Positions 27,674 through 36,354 of a stretch of DNA of 64,000 nucleotides are shown here, piece by piece. The stretch's first letter is position 1, and every line of letters begins with the position of its first letter. The position numbers and the translations under genes were made by a program. Source of the stretch: UBA10649 sp965278965 (GTDB lineage Bacteria > Actinomycetota > Actinomycetes > S36-B12); contig OZ257127.1 in the NCBI GenBank assembly GCA_965278965.1, forward strand, positions 2,294,001 through 2,358,000, in the 5' to 3' direction. The notes under the pieces were generated by a model, which made no database searches, was not told the DNA's origin, and worked only from the letters and a program-made list of their open reading frames with translations.

Positions 27674-27704
27674 CGTTGACTGTGCAGGTGTGCCCCAGTC
27701 AACG
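27674..27704 (+). terminator. Hairpin ending the folate operon
   Basis: CGTTGACT and AGTCAACG form a perfect 8-bp stem with a 15-nt loop starting 7 nt after the stop of the small hypothetical gene. A GTGCAGGTGTGCCCC stretch in the loop is nearly complementary to 27715-27729, so a larger fold is possible. The next gene is convergent. Confidence 0.5.
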
Positions 27705-27738
27705 CCGCCGAACCGGGGCTCACGTGCACATTCGACGA

Positions 27739-27771
27739 GAGGAGCTGCGGGGCTCGCTGCGCTCACTCCTC
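27739..27771 (-). terminator. Hairpin after the NuoD-like gene
   Basis: GAGGAG/CTCCTC arms flank a GC-rich loop one base from the stop codon of the leftward NuoD-like gene. A 'GAGCGCAGCGAGC' core of this sort is common downstream of genes in high-GC actinobacteria. Confidence 0.45.
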
Positions 27772-27772
27772 G

Positions 27773-28927
27773 CTAGCGGTCGACATCGCCGATGACGATC
27801 GGGAAGCTCATGACCGCCGCTGGTACCGCGGACCGTGGCGTGCCCGGCAGCGCAGCCGTCATGGCCTGCATCGTCGCGAACGACGCCGACCGCAGCTTCA
27901 GGCGCCAGGGTGTCTTCTCACCGGTGCTGACGACGAGCGCCCCACAGATCCCCAACGGACCCTCGAGCCAGGCGTAGGTCGTCCCCTCGGGCAGGCGCAC
28001 GACCTTCGGCAGCGGGACATCGACGTCCCCCGGCCCGAGCGCGGCCAGCCGGTCCGCGCACGCGCCGACGAGCACCGCACCCGAGCGCACCTGGTCGGCC
28101 AGCAGCTCGTACCGCGCCCGGATGTCACCGGCTGTGCGCACAGGACCATCGATGAGCCCGGCGAGCTCGGGGTAGGCGAGCACGGGGTCGTCGCGCCGCA
28201 GGTCGAGGTCCAGCCCGCTCGCGCGGGCGACGATCCCGCTCGTGCCCCAGGCCAGCGCCTCCCCTGCGGTCAACGTCGTGAAACCCGAATAGGGCTCCGC
28301 GTAGGCCGCCACTGCGTCCGCGAGCGGTCCGGCCAGCGCGGCCGCATCGTCGGCCAGCGCGCGGTAGGCGGCGAGCGCCTCCGGCGACGCCGGGTGCGCG
28401 ACCCCGCCGATCCGCGTGTACCCGGGATGGATCCGGGCGCCCGAGAGCACTTCGAGCGCGTCGGCGAACCGCTCGCGCAGGGCGTCGGCCGCATGTTGCT
28501 GACCGCCGGCCACCGGCGCAAGGAAGGCGAGGGCGGCGCTGACGCGCTGCGCCTCGACCAGCATCGTGCGGATCCACGTCGCGCGCTCGGGCGGGACGAG
28601 CCCGAGCGCGGACTCCGCAGCGAGCGCGACGCTCACCTCCGAGCAGAACGCCGACAGCCAGTCGTGCCGGTTCGCCAGGAGCATCGCCTGCCGGTAGTCC
28701 CGGGCCTCGAACAGCTTCTCCGCACTGCGATGCATGAGACCGACCTCGACGTCGGCGGCGACCACCTCATCGTCGAGGTCGAGGTCGAGGAGGAGGGTGA
28801 AGCCCGGGTGCGCGATCGGGTGCGCGGGGGCGAGCACGAGGACGTCGTCGCAGGGCAGCTGCGCTGCCAGCCCGACACCGAGCACCTCACGGCGCATCGC
28901 GTCCCCGGGTGCCCTCACACGCGCCAT
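27773..28927 (-). CDS. NuoD-like (49-kDa complex I subunit family) orphan protein
   Basis: A 384-residue protein resembling NADH-quinone oxidoreductase subunit D without any other nuo gene near it. Family-like stretches are [54 protein letters not shown] and [17 protein letters not shown] near residues 27-140. It is clearly diverged from true NuoD. An orphan NuoD-like gene also sits between folK and nadB in Streptomyces, as I recall, so it is an old neighbour. Its role is unknown. ATG 28927 is chosen; MRREVLG at 28897 is an alternative. It is divergent from the DUF2520 gene. Confidence 0.72.
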   Translation of the reverse strand: MARVRAPGDAMRREVLGVGLAAQLPCDDVLVLAPAHPIAHPGFTLLLDLDLDDEVVAADVEVGLMHRSAEKLFEARDYRQAMLLANRHDWLSAFCSEVSVALAAESALGLVPPERATWIRTMLVEAQRVSAALAFLAPVAGGQQHAADALRERFADALEVLSGARIHPGYTRIGGVAHPASPEALAAYRALADDAAALAGPLADAVAAYAEPYSGFTTLTAGEALAWGTSGIVARASGLDLDLRRDDPVLAYPELAGLIDGPVRTAGDIRARYELLADQVRSGAVLVGACADRLAALGPGDVDVPLPKVVRLPEGTTYAWLEGPLGICGALVVSTGEKTPWRLKLRSASFATMQAMTAALPGTPRSAVPAAVMSFPIVIGDVDR

Positions 28928-28976
28928 GCTGCCAGGGCCGGCGGGCGGCGCGAGGGAGCGGTCTACGCTCCGTCGG

Positions 28977-29870
28977 GTGACGACCTCCGGACCGCCACGT
29001 CTCGCCGTCGGCATTGTGGGCGCCGGCCGCGTCGGGTCGGTGCTTGGTGCAGCGCTGCGTCGTGCGGGCCACGACGTGCGCGGGGTGTCGGCGGTGTCGG
29101 ACCTCTCGCGGCTGCGGGCCGAGGCGCTGCTGCCGGGCGTGCCGGTCGTGCCCCCGACGGAGGCTGCGCAGGGGGCCGACCTCGTCCTGCTAGCCGTCCC
29201 GGACGACGTCCTGCCCGCGCTCGTGGCCGGCCTCGCCGAGGTCGGCGCGATCCATGCCGGCCAGTTCGTCGCCCACCCGTCCGGCAGGTTCGGTGTCGAT
29301 GTGCTCGCCCCGGCGCAGCGCGTGGGCGCGGTCCCGCTCGCGATCCACCCCGTGATGACGTTCACCGGGACCTCCGTCGACCTCGCCCGGCTCGAGGACT
29401 GCCCGTTCGGGGTGACGGCGTCGGACGCTGCGCGGCCGGTCGCCGAGGCCCTCGTCGTCGAGATGGGTGGCGAGCCGGTCTGGGTGCCGGAGGAGGCCCG
29501 CGGGCTTTACCACGCGGGGATCGCCTTCGGCGCGAACTACCTGATGACGCTCGTCGCCACGTCGCTGGACCTGCTCGCCGACGCCGGCATCGAGGAGCCG
29601 CGCCGGCTCGTCGCCCCGCTGCTCGGGGCATCGCTCGACAACGCGCTTCGCCACGGCGACTCGGCGCTGACCGGGCCGGTGGCGCGTGGGGACGCGCAGA
29701 CCGTCGCCCTGCACCTCGAGCGGATCGCGGCCGTCTCCCCGGTCGCCGCCGACGCCTACCGCGCACTGGCCCGGCTGACGGCCGACCGCGCCGTCGCCGC
29801 CGGCCTGATCGACGTCGCGACCGCGGCCGGCCTGCTCGACGTGCTCGGCAGCGACGGGGACCCGACGTGA
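28977..29870 (+). CDS. Rossmann-fold/DUF2520 dehydrogenase-like protein
   Basis: A 297-residue protein with an N-terminal NAD(P)-binding fold ([17 protein letters not shown], residues 10-26, GxGxxG) and a C-terminal helical DUF2520 domain ([33 protein letters not shown]). It resembles ketopantoate reductase/6-phosphogluconate dehydrogenase-like folds. GTG 28977 is used because the frame upstream overlaps the divergent NuoD-like gene. It overlaps panC by 4 nt. With no panE in sight, a role as the ketopantoate reductase of this pathway is a reasonable guess. Confidence 0.85.
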   Translation: MTTSGPPRLAVGIVGAGRVGSVLGAALRRAGHDVRGVSAVSDLSRLRAEALLPGVPVVPPTEAAQGADLVLLAVPDDVLPALVAGLAEVGAIHAGQFVAHPSGRFGVDVLAPAQRVGAVPLAIHPVMTFTGTSVDLARLEDCPFGVTASDAARPVAEALVVEMGGEPVWVPEEARGLYHAGIAFGANYLMTLVATSLDLLADAGIEEPRRLVAPLLGASLDNALRHGDSALTGPVARGDAQTVALHLERIAAVSPVAADAYRALARLTADRAVAAGLIDVATAAGLLDVLGSDGDPT

Positions 29871-30721
29871 CGCCCGTGGTCGTCCCGACCGCCGACGCGC
29901 TGCACGCGCTGCTCGCGGACCGTCCGCGTCCGCACGCCGTCGTGATGACGATGGGCGCCCTCCACGTCGGCCACGCCGCGCTCATGCACGCCGCGCGGTC
30001 CGCGGTGGGGGCGGACGGGACCGTCGTCGTCACCGTCTTCGTGAACCCGACGCAGTTCGGCGCGGGGGAGGACTTCGAGCGCTACCCCCGCACCCTCGAT
30101 GAAGACGTCGCCCTCGCGGCAGCGGCCGGGGCCGACGTCGTCTTCGCGCCGTCGGCCACCGAGGTGTACGGCCCGGCGCGCGGCTTCCGCCCCGACAGCA
30201 TCACCGTCGACGCCGGTCCGATCGGGGAGACCCTCGAGGGTGCCGCCCGGCCCGGCCACTTCCGCGGCACGCTCACCGTCGTCGCCAAGCTCATCGGTCT
30301 CGTGCGGGCGGACGTCGCCGCCTTCGGCGAGAAGGACTACCAGCAGCTCGTCCTCATCAGCCGCATGGTCTCCGACCTGAGCCTGCCTGTTCGGGTCCTG
30401 CCCGTGCCGACCGTCCGCGAGGACGACGGCCTGGCACTGAGCAGCCGCAACCGCTACCTCTCCGCCACCGAGCGGGTCGAGGCGCTCGCGCTGTCGCACG
30501 CGCTCGCCGCCGTCGCGGAGGCAGCACCCGGGGGCGTGGAGGCCGCGCTGGCCGCCGGCCGGGATGTGCTCGCCCGGCGCCCCGGCGTCGCCGTCGACTA
30601 CCTCGTGGTCCGCGACCTCGACCTCGGGCCGCCGCCCGCGAGCGGCCCCGCGCGTGCGCTCGTCGCCGCACGCGTCGGGTCGACCCGCCTGATCGACAAC
30701 CGCGAGGTGGTCCTCGGATGA
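29867..30721 (+). CDS. panC: Pantothenate synthetase
   Basis: A 284-residue enzyme that ligates pantoate and beta-alanine with ATP. Motifs include [15 protein letters not shown] near residue 27, the substrate loop [18 protein letters not shown] near residue 58, FGEKDYQQL near residue 154, and [16 protein letters not shown] near residue 184. GTG 29867 overlaps the DUF2520 gene and its stop overlaps nadB, so pantothenate and NAD genes share a transcript. Confidence 0.96.
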   Translation: MTPVVVPTADALHALLADRPRPHAVVMTMGALHVGHAALMHAARSAVGADGTVVVTVFVNPTQFGAGEDFERYPRTLDEDVALAAAAGADVVFAPSATEVYGPARGFRPDSITVDAGPIGETLEGAARPGHFRGTLTVVAKLIGLVRADVAAFGEKDYQQLVLISRMVSDLSLPVRVLPVPTVREDDGLALSSRNRYLSATERVEALALSHALAAVAEAAPGGVEAALAAGRDVLARRPGVAVDYLVVRDLDLGPPPASGPARALVAARVGSTRLIDNREVVLG

Positions 30722-32358
30722 CACGACCTTCACTCCCGCGCCGCCTTGTCGCGGCCGAGCCCGGGTGGACGGTGCGCGCCGACGTGATCGTGGTCGGCTC
30801 CGGCATCGCCGGCCTGAGCGCGGCACTGCGCGCGCGAGCCACCGGCCGCACCGTGCTCATCGTCACCAAGGCGCAGGTCAACGAGGGGTCCACCCGCTGG
30901 GCGCAGGGCGGCATCGCGGCGGCACTCTCGGAGGAGGACTCCCCCGAGGAGCACCTGCAGGACACTCTCGTCGCCGGTGTCGGGCTGTGCGACGAGGACG
31001 CGGTCCGCGTGCTCGTGACCGAGGGTCCCGGTGCGGTGCGCGGCCTCATCGACATCGGTGCGCACTTCGACCGTGACGCCAGTGGCGAGATCGCCCTCAC
31101 CCGCGAGGGCGGCCACCTGCGTGACCGCATCGCCCACGCCGGCGGCGATGCCACGGGCGCCGAGATCTCGCGTGCACTGGTCGCCGCCGTCCAGGACGAC
31201 CCGGGCATCGAGGTGGTCGAGGATGCGCTCGCGCTCGACCTGCTGTGCGACGACCAGGGACGGGCGCAGGGCGTCACGCTGCACGTCATGGGCGCCGGTC
31301 GTCGCGACGGGATCGGCGCGGCGCTCGCGCCTGCGGTCGTCCTCGCGACCGGCGGCTTCGGGCAGGTGTTCGGGCAGACGACCAACCCGTACGTCTCGAC
31401 CGGCGACGGCGTCGCGCTCGCCATGCGTGCGGGCGCGGCGATCGCGGACCTGGAGTTCGTCCAGTTCCACCCGACCGTCATGTGGTTGGGCCCCCTCGCC
31501 CAGGGCCAGCAGCCGCTGGTGTCCGAGGCCGTGCGCGGCGAGGGGGCCGTGCTCCTGGATGCTCGCGGCAACAAGCTCATGGCGGGTGTGCACCCGCTCG
31601 CCGACCTCGCGCCGCGGGACGTCGTCGCCAAGGCGATCATGCGCCGCATGCGCGAGGACGGCACCGCGCACGTGTGGCTCGACGGCCGGATGCTCGGCGC
31701 CGACACCTGGTTGCAGCGCTTCCCGACCATCCTCGAGAACTGCCGCCAGCGCGGGATCGACCCGGTCACCGATCTCATCCCCGTGGCGCCCGCACAGCAC
31801 TACGTCTCCGGCGGCGTGCGCACGGACCTGTGGGGTCGCGCCTCGATCCCGGGGCTCTATGCCTGCGGCGAGGTCGCCTGCACGGGCGTCCACGGGGCGA
31901 ACCGCCTCGCGTCGAACTCGCTGCTCGAGGGCCTCGTGTTCGCGCGCCGGATCGTCGCAGCGCTCGACGAGGACCGGCCCGAGGCCGCCCCGGCGCTTCC
32001 CGCGCCCGGCCCGGCTGGCCTCCTGCCGCACGCGATCCGGCGGTCGATCCAGCAGGTCATGGATGCCGACGCCGGCGTGCTGCGCAGTGCGACCTCCCTC
32101 GAGGACGCGGCGACCGAGCTCGCCGAGCTGGCCGGTGCCGGTGGCGCACGGCCGTCGACCGAGGACTGGGAGACGTCGAACCTCTACGCCATCGCGACGG
32201 TGCTCGTGCACCACGCGATGCTGCGCGAGGAGACCCGTGGCTCGCACTGGCGGGAGGACTTCCCCGACCGCGACGACGCCGACTGGCGCGTCCACCTCGT
32301 GACCCGTCTCGGTGCCGACGGCGCCCTCACGACGACGAAGGAACCGGTGACCGCATGA
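30718..32358 (+). CDS. nadB: [10 protein letters not shown] oxidase
   Basis: A 546-residue flavoenzyme oxidising aspartate to iminoaspartate for NAD synthesis. The FAD-binding [15 protein letters not shown] lies near residue 24, the active-site region [13 protein letters not shown] near residue 59, and the [16 protein letters not shown] and [20 protein letters not shown] segments are characteristic of NadB and succinate dehydrogenase flavoproteins. ATG 30718 overlaps panC by 4 nt and the end overlaps nadC by 4 nt. A quinolinate synthase (nadA) is not in this stretch. Confidence 0.96.
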   Translation: MTRPSLPRRLVAAEPGWTVRADVIVVGSGIAGLSAALRARATGRTVLIVTKAQVNEGSTRWAQGGIAAALSEEDSPEEHLQDTLVAGVGLCDEDAVRVLVTEGPGAVRGLIDIGAHFDRDASGEIALTREGGHLRDRIAHAGGDATGAEISRALVAAVQDDPGIEVVEDALALDLLCDDQGRAQGVTLHVMGAGRRDGIGAALAPAVVLATGGFGQVFGQTTNPYVSTGDGVALAMRAGAAIADLEFVQFHPTVMWLGPLAQGQQPLVSEAVRGEGAVLLDARGNKLMAGVHPLADLAPRDVVAKAIMRRMREDGTAHVWLDGRMLGADTWLQRFPTILENCRQRGIDPVTDLIPVAPAQHYVSGGVRTDLWGRASIPGLYACGEVACTGVHGANRLASNSLLEGLVFARRIVAALDEDRPEAAPALPAPGPAGLLPHAIRRSIQQVMDADAGVLRSATSLEDAATELAELAGAGGARPSTEDWETSNLYAIATVLVHHAMLREETRGSHWREDFPDRDDADWRVHLVTRLGADGALTTTKEPVTA

Positions 32359-33251
32359 CCGCCCATGTCTTCGACCCCGTGATCGACGCCGAGCTCGACT
32401 CGGCGGGCCTTGACCCGGCCGCGATCGCTGACCTGGTGCGCCGGGCCGTCGAGGAGGACCTCGACGGCGGCGTCGACGTGACGACGGTTGCGACCGTGCC
32501 GGCCGACCAGCGGGCCACGCTCGACCTCGTCGCGCGCGGGGCCGGGATCGCCGCCGGCGTGCCGGTGGCCGCAGCCGTGTTCCGCACGGTGGGAGGTGCC
32601 GAGGTCGTCATCACCGAGGTGGTTGCCGACGGGTCGACGCTGCGGTCCGGAGACGTCGTCCTCTCCGTGGCCGGGCCGACGCACGCCCTCCTCCAGGCGG
32701 AGCGGCCGGCCCTGAACCTCCTCGGACACCTCGGCGGGATCGCGACCCTCACCCGGACATGGGTCGACGAGGTCGCCGGCACCGGCGCGCGGATCCGGGA
32801 CACCCGCAAGACGACGCCGGGCATGCGCGCCCTGGAGAAGTACGCCGTGCGCTGCGGCGGCGGGACGAACCACCGCATGTCGCTCTCGGACGCGGCGCTC
32901 GTCAAGGACAACCACGTGGTCGCCGCGGGCGGGGTGGCCGCGGCGTTCGCCGCGGTCCGCACGCGGTTCCCGGGCATCGACGTCGAGGTGGAGGTCGACT
33001 CCCTGGACCAGCTCGACGAGGTGCTCGCCGCCGGCGCCGACCTCGTCCTGCTGGACAACTTCGACGTCCCGGCGATGGCCGAGGCCGTCCGGCGTACCGC
33101 TGGCCGCGCCCGGCTGGAGGCGTCCGGCGGGCTCTCGCTGGACGTGGCTCGCGACGTGGCCGGCACCGGAGTCGACTACCTTGCCGTCGGAGCCCTCACC
33201 CACTCGGCGCCGGTGCTCGACATCGGTGCCGACCTGCGCCAGGAGTCCTAG
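32355..33251 (+). CDS. nadC: Nicotinate-nucleotide pyrophosphorylase (carboxylating)
   Basis: A 298-residue quinolinate phosphoribosyltransferase. Family segments are ERPALNLLGHLGGIAT, IRDTRKTTPGMRALEKYAV near residue 150, GGGTNHRMSLSDAALVKDNH near residue 172, VEVEVDSLDQ, and LEASGGLSLDVAR near the end. ATG 32355 overlaps nadB by 4 nt; the TAG stop shares its last base with the coaX GTG. Confidence 0.96.
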   Translation: MTAHVFDPVIDAELDSAGLDPAAIADLVRRAVEEDLDGGVDVTTVATVPADQRATLDLVARGAGIAAGVPVAAAVFRTVGGAEVVITEVVADGSTLRSGDVVLSVAGPTHALLQAERPALNLLGHLGGIATLTRTWVDEVAGTGARIRDTRKTTPGMRALEKYAVRCGGGTNHRMSLSDAALVKDNHVVAAGGVAAAFAAVRTRFPGIDVEVEVDSLDQLDEVLAAGADLVLLDNFDVPAMAEAVRRTAGRARLEASGGLSLDVARDVAGTGVDYLAVGALTHSAPVLDIGADLRQES

Positions 33252-34015
33252 TGCTGCTCGCGATCGACGTCGGCAACACAAACACCGTCCTCGGCATGTT
33301 CGACGGTGAGGAGCTGTCAGCCTCCTGGCGGATCAAGACCGATGCCCGCACGACCGCGGACGAGATGGCGCTGACCTTCCGCGGACTGCTCGCCGACGAG
33401 CGACCAGTCGGTGGGATCGCGCTGTGCAGCACGGTGCCCGCGGTCCTGCGCGAGATGCGGCTGATGCTGGACCGCTACTTCGCGGATGTGCCGACGGTGA
33501 TCGTGGAGCCGGGGACGAAGACCGGCGTGCCGGTGCTCACGGACAACCCCAAGGAGGTCGGGGCCGACCGCATCGTGAACACGCTCGCGGCGCACCACCA
33601 GTACGGCGGTCCGTGCATCGTCGTCGACTTCGGCACGTCGACGAACCTCGACGTCGTCTCGGCCAAGGGCGAGTTCCTCGGCGGCGCACTCGCCCCCGGG
33701 ATCGAGATCTCGCTGGACGCCCTCGCGTCGCGGGCCGCCCAGCTGCGCAAGGTGGAGCTGGTCCGGCCACGCTCGGCGATCGGCAAGAACACCGTGGAGT
33801 CGCTGCAGTCCGGCGCGCTGTACGGCTTCGCCGGCCAGGTCGACGGCCTGGTCGACCGCATCGTGGAGGAGCTCGGCCCGGTCACGGCGGTCGTCGCGAC
33901 CGGCGGCCTGGCGCCGATCGTCGTCCCGGAGTCGCACCGCATCACGCACCACGACCCCGAGCTGACCCTCACCGGGCTCCGGCTCGTCTTCGCCAAGAAC
34001 GCCGACCTCGACTAA
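33251..34015 (+). CDS. coaX: Type III pantothenate kinase
   Basis: A 254-residue ASKHA-fold kinase that phosphorylates pantothenate, the entry step to CoA. It shows the N-terminal phosphate loop AIDVGNTNTVLGMF, the TDNPKEVGADRIVNTLAA segment, CIVVDFGTSTNLDVV near residue 119, and GGALAPGIEISLDAL. GTG 33251 shares one base with the nadC stop. It closes the panC-nadB-nadC-coaX unit and is followed by strong hairpins. Confidence 0.96.
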   Translation: MLLAIDVGNTNTVLGMFDGEELSASWRIKTDARTTADEMALTFRGLLADERPVGGIALCSTVPAVLREMRLMLDRYFADVPTVIVEPGTKTGVPVLTDNPKEVGADRIVNTLAAHHQYGGPCIVVDFGTSTNLDVVSAKGEFLGGALAPGIEISLDALASRAAQLRKVELVRPRSAIGKNTVESLQSGALYGFAGQVDGLVDRIVEELGPVTAVVATGGLAPIVVPESHRITHHDPELTLTGLRLVFAKNADLD

Positions 34016-34027
34016 CCCCCCCCCGTC

Positions 34028-34114
34028 CCGCACGTCCCGCTTTCCGGGACGTGCGGCACGACACGCCCGGCGTCGCCGGCGTGTCGTGCTGCACGTCCCA
34101 GGTGTCAGCACCTG
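34028..34114 (+). repeat. Tandem hairpins after coaX; copy 1 of a dispersed palindromic repeat
   Basis: Three stems follow in a row: 34028-34056 (perfect 12 bp, CCGCACGTCCCG with loop CTTTC), 34056-34089 (perfect 12 bp, GCACGACACGCC with a 10-nt loop), and 34099-34114 (CAGGTG/CACCTG, loop TCAG). The first two, in the same order, closely match the reverse complement of 52740-52672. Both copies lie just after a gene's stop codon in the same orientation relative to that gene, so the element likely works as a terminator. No T-run is present. Confidence 0.7.
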
Positions 34115-34142
34115 TCGGCCGTCGGCCGGCAGGGCGTGGTGC

Positions 34143-34997
34143 CTAGGAGATGCGCGCGGCCCCGGAGTAGACGGTCATCCGTCCGCCGCGGACGAAGGCC
34201 GCCAGGGTCAGCCCGCACTCGCGGGCGACGTCCACGGCCAGCGACGTCGGTGCCGACACCGCGGCCACCACCGGGATGCCGGCCATCGCCGCCTTCTGCA
34301 CGATCTCGAAACCGGCGCGTCCGCTGACGACGAGCACGTCCGCGGCCAGCTTGTTCAGCGTTGCGTGCCCGACCACCTTGTCGACGGCGTTGTGCCGGCC
34401 GACGTCCTCGCGCACGCACAGGAGAGTCCCGTCGACGCGGGCCAGAGCCGCCGCATGCAGCCCGCCGGTGCGGGAGAAGACCCGCTGCTGCGCCCGCATC
34501 GCGTCCGGTAGCGACGCGACGATCCCGGCCGGGACGACCACCGTCCGGTCGATACGTCGAGCGCGTTCCACGATCGTGTCGATCTCGTCGCGGCCGCACA
34601 GCCCGCATGCACTCGACGGGGTGCTGACCCGCGCGACGAGGTCGGCATCGACGACCGCGTCGGACGTCACCACGACCGTGACCTCGTTGGCCACGGGGCC
34701 GGTGTCGTCGCGGCACGGGCGGACCGCCACGATCTGCGCCGCGTCTCGTACAACCCCCTCGCCGACCGCCAGCCCGGCGGCGAGCTCGAGATCGTGGCCC
34801 GGCGTGCGCATCGTGGAGCCGAGCAGGTGCTGTCGTGCCCCGTGCTCGACGTGGACGCGCAGCGGCTCCTCGACGACGACGACATCGGCGCCCTCAGTGC
34901 GTGAACCGGAGGCGATGGTCGTGACACGGACCCGTGCGGTCGTCGTCCGTCGCACGCGGTCGGCTCCGGGCCGCGGGTCGTCCTCCACGCGCGTCAC
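34143..34997 (-). CDS. fdhD: Formate dehydrogenase accessory sulfurtransferase FdhD
   Basis: A 284-residue protein that moves sulfur from a cysteine desulfurase to the molybdenum cofactor of formate dehydrogenase. The persulfide-carrying CGLCG motif (SACGLCGRDE) is near residue 131; REDVGRHNAVDKVVG near residue 198 and VSGRAGFEIVQKAAMAGIP near residue 220 are conserved. No formate dehydrogenase genes are in the window. It runs convergent to coaX and is separated from the divergent acetyltransferase gene by about 85 nt. Confidence 0.94.
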   Translation of the reverse strand: MTRVEDDPRPGADRVRRTTTARVRVTTIASGSRTEGADVVVVEEPLRVHVEHGARQHLLGSTMRTPGHDLELAAGLAVGEGVVRDAAQIVAVRPCRDDTGPVANEVTVVVTSDAVVDADLVARVSTPSSACGLCGRDEIDTIVERARRIDRTVVVPAGIVASLPDAMRAQQRVFSRTGGLHAAALARVDGTLLCVREDVGRHNAVDKVVGHATLNKLAADVLVVSGRAGFEIVQKAAMAGIPVVAAVSAPTSLAVDVARECGLTLAAFVRGGRMTVYSGAARIS

Positions 34998-35081
34998 GAT
35001 ACGACGGCTGCCCTAAACGGACCGCTGCCCGCGGCGTCGGTCCCGGATGCGATGCTGACGCGCGTGCCCCCGACGAGCGCG

Positions 35082-35627
35082 ATGAGCGACCCGACGCTGC
35101 CGATCCGGACCGAGCGCCTGACGCTTCGGCGGCTCACAGCCGACGACCTCGCCGAGCACACGCGCCTCGTGTGCGACGCGTCCGTTGCGCGGTACCTGCT
35201 TGTCGAGGCCCTCGACCCGGCGCAGGTGCCTGCGCACCTCGCGGACCGCTCGACGTGGACGCTCACCGCCGACGACAGCCGGCTGTGCCTCGCGATGGAC
35301 CGCGACGGGCGCCTGGTCGGAGAGGTCTTCCTGTTCGGACGCAGCCTCGGCCAGGTCGAGGTCGGCTACCTCCTGCTCCCCGACGAGAACGGCCACGGCT
35401 ACGCGACGGAGGCCGCGGCGGCCATGGTCGACGCGGCCTTCACCGAGCTCGACGCTCACCGGGTCTTCGCACGCATTGACGCGCGCAACGAGCCGTCGGC
35501 CGCGGTGCTGCGGCGCCTGGGGATGCGGCAGGAGGCGCACCTGCGCGAGAACGAGTGGGTCAAGGGCGAGTGGGCGGACGAGGCGATCTTCGCGATCACC
35601 GCGGTCGAGTGGAGCGCGCGGAGGTAG
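35082..35627 (+). CDS. GNAT-family N-acetyltransferase (RimJ/RimL-like)
   Basis: A 181-residue acetyltransferase. It begins with the typical RTERLTLRRLTADDLAEH of ribosomal-protein acetyltransferase relatives. The acetyl-CoA site is in VGYLLLPDENGHGYATEAAA near residue 95, and ARIDARNEPSAAVLRRLGM near residue 130 is the conserved motif B region. The substrate is unknown. ATG 35082 is preferred over ATG 35052 because family alignments usually begin near here; neither has a clear Shine-Dalgarno. Confidence 0.85.
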   Translation: MSDPTLPIRTERLTLRRLTADDLAEHTRLVCDASVARYLLVEALDPAQVPAHLADRSTWTLTADDSRLCLAMDRDGRLVGEVFLFGRSLGQVEVGYLLLPDENGHGYATEAAAAMVDAAFTELDAHRVFARIDARNEPSAAVLRRLGMRQEAHLRENEWVKGEWADEAIFAITAVEWSARR

Positions 35628-35630
35628 CGG

Positions 35631-36332
35631 CTAGCCGAAGGCGGCGTTGATGCCGCGCACGAGGGCCGGCACGGCGTCCAGGCCATGGGTCCGCCCGGCG
35701 GTACGGGGCAGTATCAGCGTCCGGAGCCCGAGGGCGGCACCGCCGCCGTCATCGTGCGCGTTGTCCCCGACCATGAGGACGGATGCGGCCGGCAGCCCGA
35801 GCGCGTCGAGCGCCGCAGCGAAGATCCGCGGGTCCGGCTTGACCGCGCCGACCTCGTACGACAGCACGGCGTGGTCGTACCAGCCGGTGATGCCCTCGCG
35901 GTCCAGGACCGAGCGGATGTCGACGCCGGCGTTGGACAGCAGGCACGTGCGTACGCCCAGGTCGCGTAGCGCGGCCAGCATCGGCACCGTGTCGTCGTAG
36001 GCGTGCCAGGTGTCGAGCATGACGTCGTACAACGCGTCTGAGAGCGCCCGGTCGATGTCGGGCCCGTCCTCGATGAGCCCGTGGAACACCCGGGCGTGCG
36101 CCTCGAACGACAGGTCGCGCGAGCTCGCCGGGTCGCTGACCCGAGCGCCCTCCCAGATCCGGTCGAGGAAGGCCTCGGTGCGTGCCCGCTGGTCCGCGTC
36201 GAGCGCGTGCGGGGACTGCGCCAGCGCTCGGTCGAGCCACTCGTGCGCATCGCCCTGGTCCACGAGCGTCGAGTGGATGTCGAGGATGACGCCCTCGACC
36301 CGGGCCGGCACGGGCCATGTCGGCGCGGTCAT
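35631..36332 (-). CDS. HAD-family hydrolase
   Basis: A 233-residue haloacid dehalogenase-like phosphatase. Motif I is LDIHSTLVD near residue 16: the second aspartate of DxD is replaced by histidine, as in the 'DLHGTL' subgroup. Motif II is LLSNAGVD near residue 133, motif III is in EVGAVKPDPRIF near residue 160, and motif IV is MVGDNAHDDGGG near residue 188. Natural substrate unknown. It ends 3 nt after the convergent acetyltransferase gene, and its start lies 22 nt from the end of cellobiose phosphorylase, so the two may share the same leftward transcript. Confidence 0.87.
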   Translation of the reverse strand: MTAPTWPVPARVEGVILDIHSTLVDQGDAHEWLDRALAQSPHALDADQRARTEAFLDRIWEGARVSDPASSRDLSFEAHARVFHGLIEDGPDIDRALSDALYDVMLDTWHAYDDTVPMLAALRDLGVRTCLLSNAGVDIRSVLDREGITGWYDHAVLSYEVGAVKPDPRIFAAALDALGLPAASVLMVGDNAHDDGGGAALGLRTLILPRTAGRTHGLDAVPALVRGINAAFG

Positions 36333-36354
36333 GGCAGCAGCGTAGGCGCGACGC

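Noticed and set aside
30730..32295. 521-codon open frame on the minus strand across nadB
   Set aside because: It is an antisense shadow of a gene with clear [10 protein letters not shown] oxidase motifs; high-GC third positions keep the opposite frame open.
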